Below are positions 22,348 to 25,461 of a stretch of DNA of 25,461 bases, one piece after another. Under the pieces are notes generated by a model. The model made no database searches. It was not told the DNA's origin and saw only the letters and a program-made list of their open reading frames with translations. Location of the stretch: assembly GCA_047607345.1 (NCBI GenBank), contig JASGDF010000100.1, positions 1 through 25,461 on the forward strand, written 5' to 3'. This stretch comes from Pseudomonas_S sp047607345. GTDB lineage: Bacteria > Pseudomonadota > Gammaproteobacteria > Xanthomonadales > Xanthomonadaceae. The position numbers were made by a program, and so were the translations under genes. Positions within the stretch are counted from its first letter, which is position 1. Every line of letters begins with the position of its first letter.

Positions 22348-22891
22348 GCGGCGTCCCGTCCAGTGCGTGTTCGATCATCCACAGCCCGGCCCACAGCTTG
22401 GCGTCCATCTCGTAGCCTTCGCGCATCTTCTGCACCAGCCATGCCGCCGCGCCCGCGCGCGGCACCGCATGCACGACGATGTCCTCGCTGGCATCGCCGC
22501 CGCCGGCGCCGACCTTGCGCAGCCCGGTGGCGCGCACGAACGCGATTTTCTCGCTGCTGGCGCCGGAGGAGGTCGGGCCGATCATCAGCACCTCGGCATG
22601 TTCGGCGGTCCAGCCGGTCTCCTCCTCGAGCTCGCGCACCGCCGAGGCCTCGATCGACTCGCCGGCCTCGATGTCGCCGACCAGCCCGGCCGGCATCTCG
22701 ATCGTGCGCGCCTGCAGCGGCACCCGGAACTGCTCGACGAACAGCACCTCGTCCTGCGGGGTCACCGCGATGATGATCGCCGCCAGTCCGCCGGCGTGCA
22801 CGCGCTCGGAATACTCCCAGCTGCCGCGCACCACCATGCGCTGGTACTTGCCTTCGTAGACGACCTTGGGTTCGGCATCGTTGTGGTTCAT
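22340..22891 (-). CDS. NUDIX hydrolase (ADP-sugar pyrophosphatase type)
   Basis: 183 residues from the ATG at 22891, which overlaps the nuclease gene's TGA (ATGA). The NUDIX box is complete: G-x5-E-x7-REL-x-EE-x-G-W, i.e. GDIEAGE, SIEASAV, RELEEETGW. Upstream, VLFVEQFRVPLQARTIEMPAGLV is the pattern of ADP-ribose/nucleoside diphosphosugar pyrophosphatases (NudF/NudE type), which hydrolyse ADP-ribose or related compounds to AMP and a sugar phosphate with magnesium. The exact substrate cannot be read from the sequence. A longer frame to 22987 lies inside the nuclease gene and is rejected. Confidence 0.9.
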   Translation of the reverse strand: MNHNDAEPKVVYEGKYQRMVVRGSWEYSERVHAGGLAAIIIAVTPQDEVLFVEQFRVPLQARTIEMPAGLVGDIEAGESIEASAVRELEEETGWTAEHAEVLMIGPTSSGASSEKIAFVRATGLRKVGAGGGDASEDIVVHAVPRAGAAAWLVQKMREGYEMDAKLWAGLWMIEHALDGTPRD

Positions 22892-23820
22892 GGGACGGGC
22901 AGGCTCGTTTCGGGAACGGGAAGGGTGAGGCCGGCCACGGCGAACAGCCGCCGGCGCGTGAGCGGGCCGAAGCGCAGTGCCTCGCACAGACCGGCGAGCA
23001 TGTCCGGGTCGGCCGCCATGCGCCGGAATGCGGTCTCACCGGCGTCGACCGGCGCGTCCAGCGCGATCGTCGTCAGTCGCCGCCACAGCAATGCCTGTTC
23101 GCGTTGTTCGCGCAGCCGGGCGGCAACCTGGGCGGCGCCGCGCAGGCGCAGGAACGGCACCTCCTCGACACGTTCGAGCAGCATGTCCAAGCTGCCGAAG
23201 TGCGCCAGCAACACTGCGGCGGTCTTCGCGCCGATGCCGCTCACGCCGGGGATGTTGTCGATCGCATCGCCGCACAGCGCCAGGTAGTCGGCGATCTGGT
23301 GCGCGTGCACGCCGTGGCGTGCCTTGACCCCGTCGGCGCGCCAGCGCTGCTGGCGCGCGTAGTCCCATTGCTCGTCGTGCTCGCCGAGCAGCTGCGACAG
23401 GTCCTTGTCGGCGGAGACGATCACGCCGTGGAAGCCATGCGCGCGCGTGCCGTGCAGCGCGCTGCCGATCAGGTCGTCGGCCTCGTATTCGTGGTGCGCC
23501 AGTACCGTCAGCCCGAGCGCGGCGCACAGCGCCTTGCAGTGCGCGAACTGGCGGCGCAGCTCGTCCGGCGCCGGCGCGCGGTTGGCTTTGTAGGCCGGGT
23601 AGATCGCATGCCGGAAGCAGCTGTCCAACGCCTCGTCGAAGGCCAGCACGATGTGCTCGGGGCGCTCGCGCTCGAGCAGCTCCAGCACGAAACGGGCGAA
23701 ACCATGTACCGCGTTGGTCGGCCAGCCCTGCGCGTCGCGGAACTCGTCGGGTACCGAATGCCAGGCACGGAACACGTACAGGCTGGAATCGACCAGGTAG
23801 AGCGGCTTCATGCGGGGCAT
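22888..23820 (-). CDS. Xni/ExoIX-like 5'-3' exonuclease (flap endonuclease fold)
   Basis: 310 residues from 23820 (AGAGG just upstream) or 307 from 23811; the conserved MKPLYLVDSSLYVFRAWHS begins at the second. The domain matches the 5'-3' exonuclease part of DNA polymerase I: AFDEALDSCFRHAIYPAYKANR, YEADDLIGS, VSADKDLSQLL and the helix-3-turn-helix GDAIDNIPGVSGIGAKTA. The acidic residues in these motifs bind the catalytic metals. Being a stand-alone protein without a polymerase, it resembles Xni/ExoIX-like or phage-type flap nucleases. Unlike short Xni proteins, the DADD/ADKD-type acidic set appears intact, so nuclease activity is expected. It lies 36 bases after the nitroreductase stop and overlaps the NUDIX gene. 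Confidence 0.92.
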   Translation of the reverse strand: MPRMKPLYLVDSSLYVFRAWHSVPDEFRDAQGWPTNAVHGFARFVLELLERERPEHIVLAFDEALDSCFRHAIYPAYKANRAPAPDELRRQFAHCKALCAALGLTVLAHHEYEADDLIGSALHGTRAHGFHGVIVSADKDLSQLLGEHDEQWDYARQQRWRADGVKARHGVHAHQIADYLALCGDAIDNIPGVSGIGAKTAAVLLAHFGSLDMLLERVEEVPFLRLRGAAQVAARLREQREQALLWRRLTTIALDAPVDAGETAFRRMAADPDMLAGLCEALRFGPLTRRRLFAVAGLTLPVPETSLPVP

Positions 23821-23856
23821 GCGCCTCTGGCGCCGCTCGGGGGTCGACGACGCGCC

Positions 23857-24459
23857 CTAGGCATCGCCGTCCACCCAGTCCGTCAGCAGCGCGGCCGCGT
23901 CGGGACGCTCGCGCTCGGGCGCCTCCAGCCGGGGCGTGCCGATGTGGATGAAGCCCACGATGCGCTCGTCTGGCGCAAGCCCCAGCCTTGCCGCGACCGC
24001 CTCGTCGTAGGCCATCCAGGCGGTCAGCCATTGCGCGCCGAAGCCGCATGCCTGCGCGGCTTGCAGCAACGCGAAGCAGGTGCAACCGGCGGTCAGTAGC
24101 TGTTCCTGCTCGGGGACCTTGTGGCCCGGCTGCAAGCGCGCGATCACGGTCACGACCAGCGGTGCCTGCGAAAAGCGCTGGCGATCCTTCTCCACGACCG
24201 CTTCCGGCGCGTTTGGATCGCGCTCCAGCGTGCGTTCCGCGAGGAATCGGCCGAGCGCCGCGCGCGCGTCGCCGGCGATGCGCAAGAACCGGAACGGCAC
24301 CAGCTTGCCGTGGTCGGGCACCCGCACCGCCGACCGCAGCATGCGCAGCACGGTGGCGTCGTCGGGGCCGGGTTCGCCCAGTTGCGCGGAGGGCACGGAG
24401 CGGCGTCGGTCCAGCGCCTGCAGCGGTGGGGGGGCGTGCATGTTCTCGGTGTCGTCCAT
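23857..24459 (-). CDS. Nitroreductase-family flavoprotein (YdjA-like)
   Basis: 200 residues from the ATG at 24459; a start at 24441 is also possible. The pattern LDRRRSVPSAQL near the N-terminus, DHGKLVPFRFLRI, EKDRQRFSQAPLVVTVIA, QEQLLTAGCTCFALLQAAQACGFGAQW and IVGFIHIGTP match small FMN-dependent nitroreductases of the YdjA/YfkO group, which act as dimers with NAD(P)H. The physiological substrate is unknown. It is the first gene of the five-gene row. A TATAAT box lies only 10 bases before the ATG. Confidence 0.92.
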   Translation of the reverse strand: MDDTENMHAPPPLQALDRRRSVPSAQLGEPGPDDATVLRMLRSAVRVPDHGKLVPFRFLRIAGDARAALGRFLAERTLERDPNAPEAVVEKDRQRFSQAPLVVTVIARLQPGHKVPEQEQLLTAGCTCFALLQAAQACGFGAQWLTAWMAYDEAVAARLGLAPDERIVGFIHIGTPRLEAPERERPDAAALLTDWVDGDA

Positions 24460-24469
24460 CGTGGCTGGA

Positions 24470-24475
24470 ATTATA
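24470..24475 (-). promoter_or_regulatory. Possible -10 box for the nitroreductase operon
   Basis: A perfect TATAAT on the minus strand ends 10 bases before the ATG at 24459, so a start 6-8 bases on would give a leader of only a few bases. No convincing -35 is visible 16-18 bases upstream, and no ribosome site precedes the ATG, in keeping with a leaderless or near-leaderless message, unless the true start is 24441. Confidence 0.4.
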
Positions 24476-24731
24476 GACGGCCCTCCACGGCCGCCATCGC
24501 GCTTGCTTAACCGTCGCCGCCGCGCGCCCGGAGGTGGCAAGACGCAGGATGTTGGGGCGGATTACGATGTAGCGTCCGGTCGCACCGTTCGCCAGAATAG
24601 GAAATGCGCATGCCATCACGTTCCTGTATGCGCTCCTGCGCCTACCATCGGCGGGCGGTTGCTTGGGGCGCGGCCGTACCCTCATTTTCTGAATGCATAT
24701 CACCGCCGGCAAGGGTGGGGAGCCTTTGCGC

Positions 24732-25461
24732 ATGACCTCCAATCCCGGCATCTCCGGGCATCCGGCGCGCGACCCGAGCCTGCTCGGGCAGGTGCGTGTC
24801 CTGTTTCTGCCGGCGTTCTCGCAGGCCTTCACGTCTGCCCTGGCGCGGTTCGACGATGTGCTGTTCGATCGCGCCGAGAGCGCCGGCCCATCGCAGATGC
24901 TGTACCTGGACGGCATGCGCGAGTTGCGCCGCCGCCGCGATGAGATCGCCGCGCGGTTGCGCGCGCAACTGGACCTGGCCTGGTGCGCCTTGGAGGAGGG
25001 ACAGCCGCTGTCGGCCGAGGTTCTGCTGGCCGGCCGTGGCAGTGGCGGCGGAGCGCTGAGCCTGGTGCCCGAACACGAGTTGGAGTCGCGGCTGGCCGTG
25101 CGCAACCTGGCCAGTGTGCTGCTGCGCGACTGCAAGCCGGTGCTGGCGCGCATCGACCGCCGCCTGGGCTGGATCGCTGGCGGCCTGGAGCTCGACGCCG
25201 ATACCGATCCCGTCGGGCCCGAACATATCGGCGTGGCGGTGCATGAGGCCTTCGCCACCAGCGAATTCGCGCCGGAGATCCGTCTGGTGTTGATCAAACT
25301 GTGCGAGCGCGATCTGGCTGAGCCGCTCGCCAGGCTTTACCAGATGCTGGACGAGCAACTCGCGAAGGCGGGCGTGGTGCCGGAGATCAGCCGGCCGCGC
25401 CGGCCGCCATGGCGGCCGGCGCCGCGCGGTGGCCGCGAGCCCGACCCCGGCCATCGCGCCA
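24732..25461 (+). CDS. DUF1631 family protein, N-terminal part
   Basis: About 243 codons are present and the frame is open to the window end. ATG at 24732, with GGGGAG about 11 bases upstream. The visible part has the family's N-terminal pattern: RVLFLPAFSQAFTSALARFDDVLFDRAESA, LYLDGMRELRRRRDEI, then LSLVPEHELESRLAVRNLA and ELRPxxH-like positions replaced by PVGPEHIGVAVHEAF, followed by CERDLAEPLARLYQMLDEQLAKAGVVPEI. DUF1631 proteins in Proteobacteria are long, mostly helical, cytoplasmic and poorly characterised; I cannot assign a function. The final 20 or so codons are Pro/Arg-rich, probably a linker before the main domain. The 272-base divergent spacer upstream shows no clear promoter for it. 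Confidence 0.78.
   Translation, partial: MTSNPGISGHPARDPSLLGQVRVLFLPAFSQAFTSALARFDDVLFDRAESAGPSQMLYLDGMRELRRRRDEIAARLRAQLDLAWCALEEGQPLSAEVLLAGRGSGGGALSLVPEHELESRLAVRNLASVLLRDCKPVLARIDRRLGWIAGGLELDADTDPVGPEHIGVAVHEAFATSEFAPEIRLVLIKLCERDLAEPLARLYQMLDEQLAKAGVVPEISRPRRPPWRPAPRGGREPDPGHRA

Noticed and set aside
23036..25297. Minus-strand open frame of 753 codons spanning nuclease, nitroreductase and DUF1631 regions
   Set aside because: It overlaps two recognised genes in other frames and is antisense to the DUF1631 gene; no motif supports it.

Overview
This is a GC-rich chromosomal window from a member of the Xanthomonadaceae, most likely Xanthomonas or a close relative. Three things point there: the ahpC / ahpF-oxyR peroxide-stress order known from Xanthomonas, a proline iminopeptidase whose catalytic residues fall at the Xanthomonas enzyme's numbering (S110, D266, H294), and repeated GTAG-footed REP-like palindromes typical of Xanthomonas, Stenotrophomonas and Lysobacter. 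There are 24 protein genes, two of them cut by the window edges. I see no tRNA, rRNA, CRISPR array, prophage or transposase gene.

Layout. 1-245 is the end of a UbiH/COQ6-type flavin hydroxylase, facing an unrecognised 240-residue gene (435-1157) across a REP-rich spacer. 1234-3244 holds an SMP-30-like periplasmic protein behind rlmM. A repeat-built spacer (3288-3497) follows. Next come a Cys-rich lipoprotein coupled to a nucleoside/guanine-deaminase-like enzyme (3533-4455), a REP pair (4511-4576), an EamA transporter and glnS. msrA diverges from glnS. 8193-12609 is an iron-uptake cluster read on the minus strand: TonB-dependent siderophore receptor, DUF3325, DUF3649 and PepSY membrane proteins, with a Fur-box-like site upstream. 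Transaldolase, oxyR, ahpF and ahpC follow on the same strand. A sigma70-like ahpC promoter abuts an OxyR-type site in the ahpC-prmC divergent spacer. After prmC lies a 97-bp tandem repeat ending in a REP hairpin, then pip and a glycine-rich secreted protein. On the minus strand, 20691-24459 is a tight five-gene row: nitroreductase, Xni-like nuclease, NUDIX hydrolase, N-formylglutamate amidohydrolase-like protein, transglutaminase-like protein. The window ends inside a DUF1631 gene.

How genes work together. The oxidative-stress set (OxyR sensor, AhpC peroxidase, AhpF reductase, and elsewhere MsrA) and the iron cluster both deal with redox and iron balance. The five-gene row looks like mixed housekeeping, nucleotide clean-up and amide hydrolysis.

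No clear new defence or mobile system is visible. The most interesting points are REP elements that supply stop codons of neighbouring genes, the unrecognised 435-1157 gene, the Cys-rich lipoprotein/deaminase pair, the hairpin-laden ahpC-ahpF spacer, and a transglutaminase-like protein with Ser where the catalytic His is expected.
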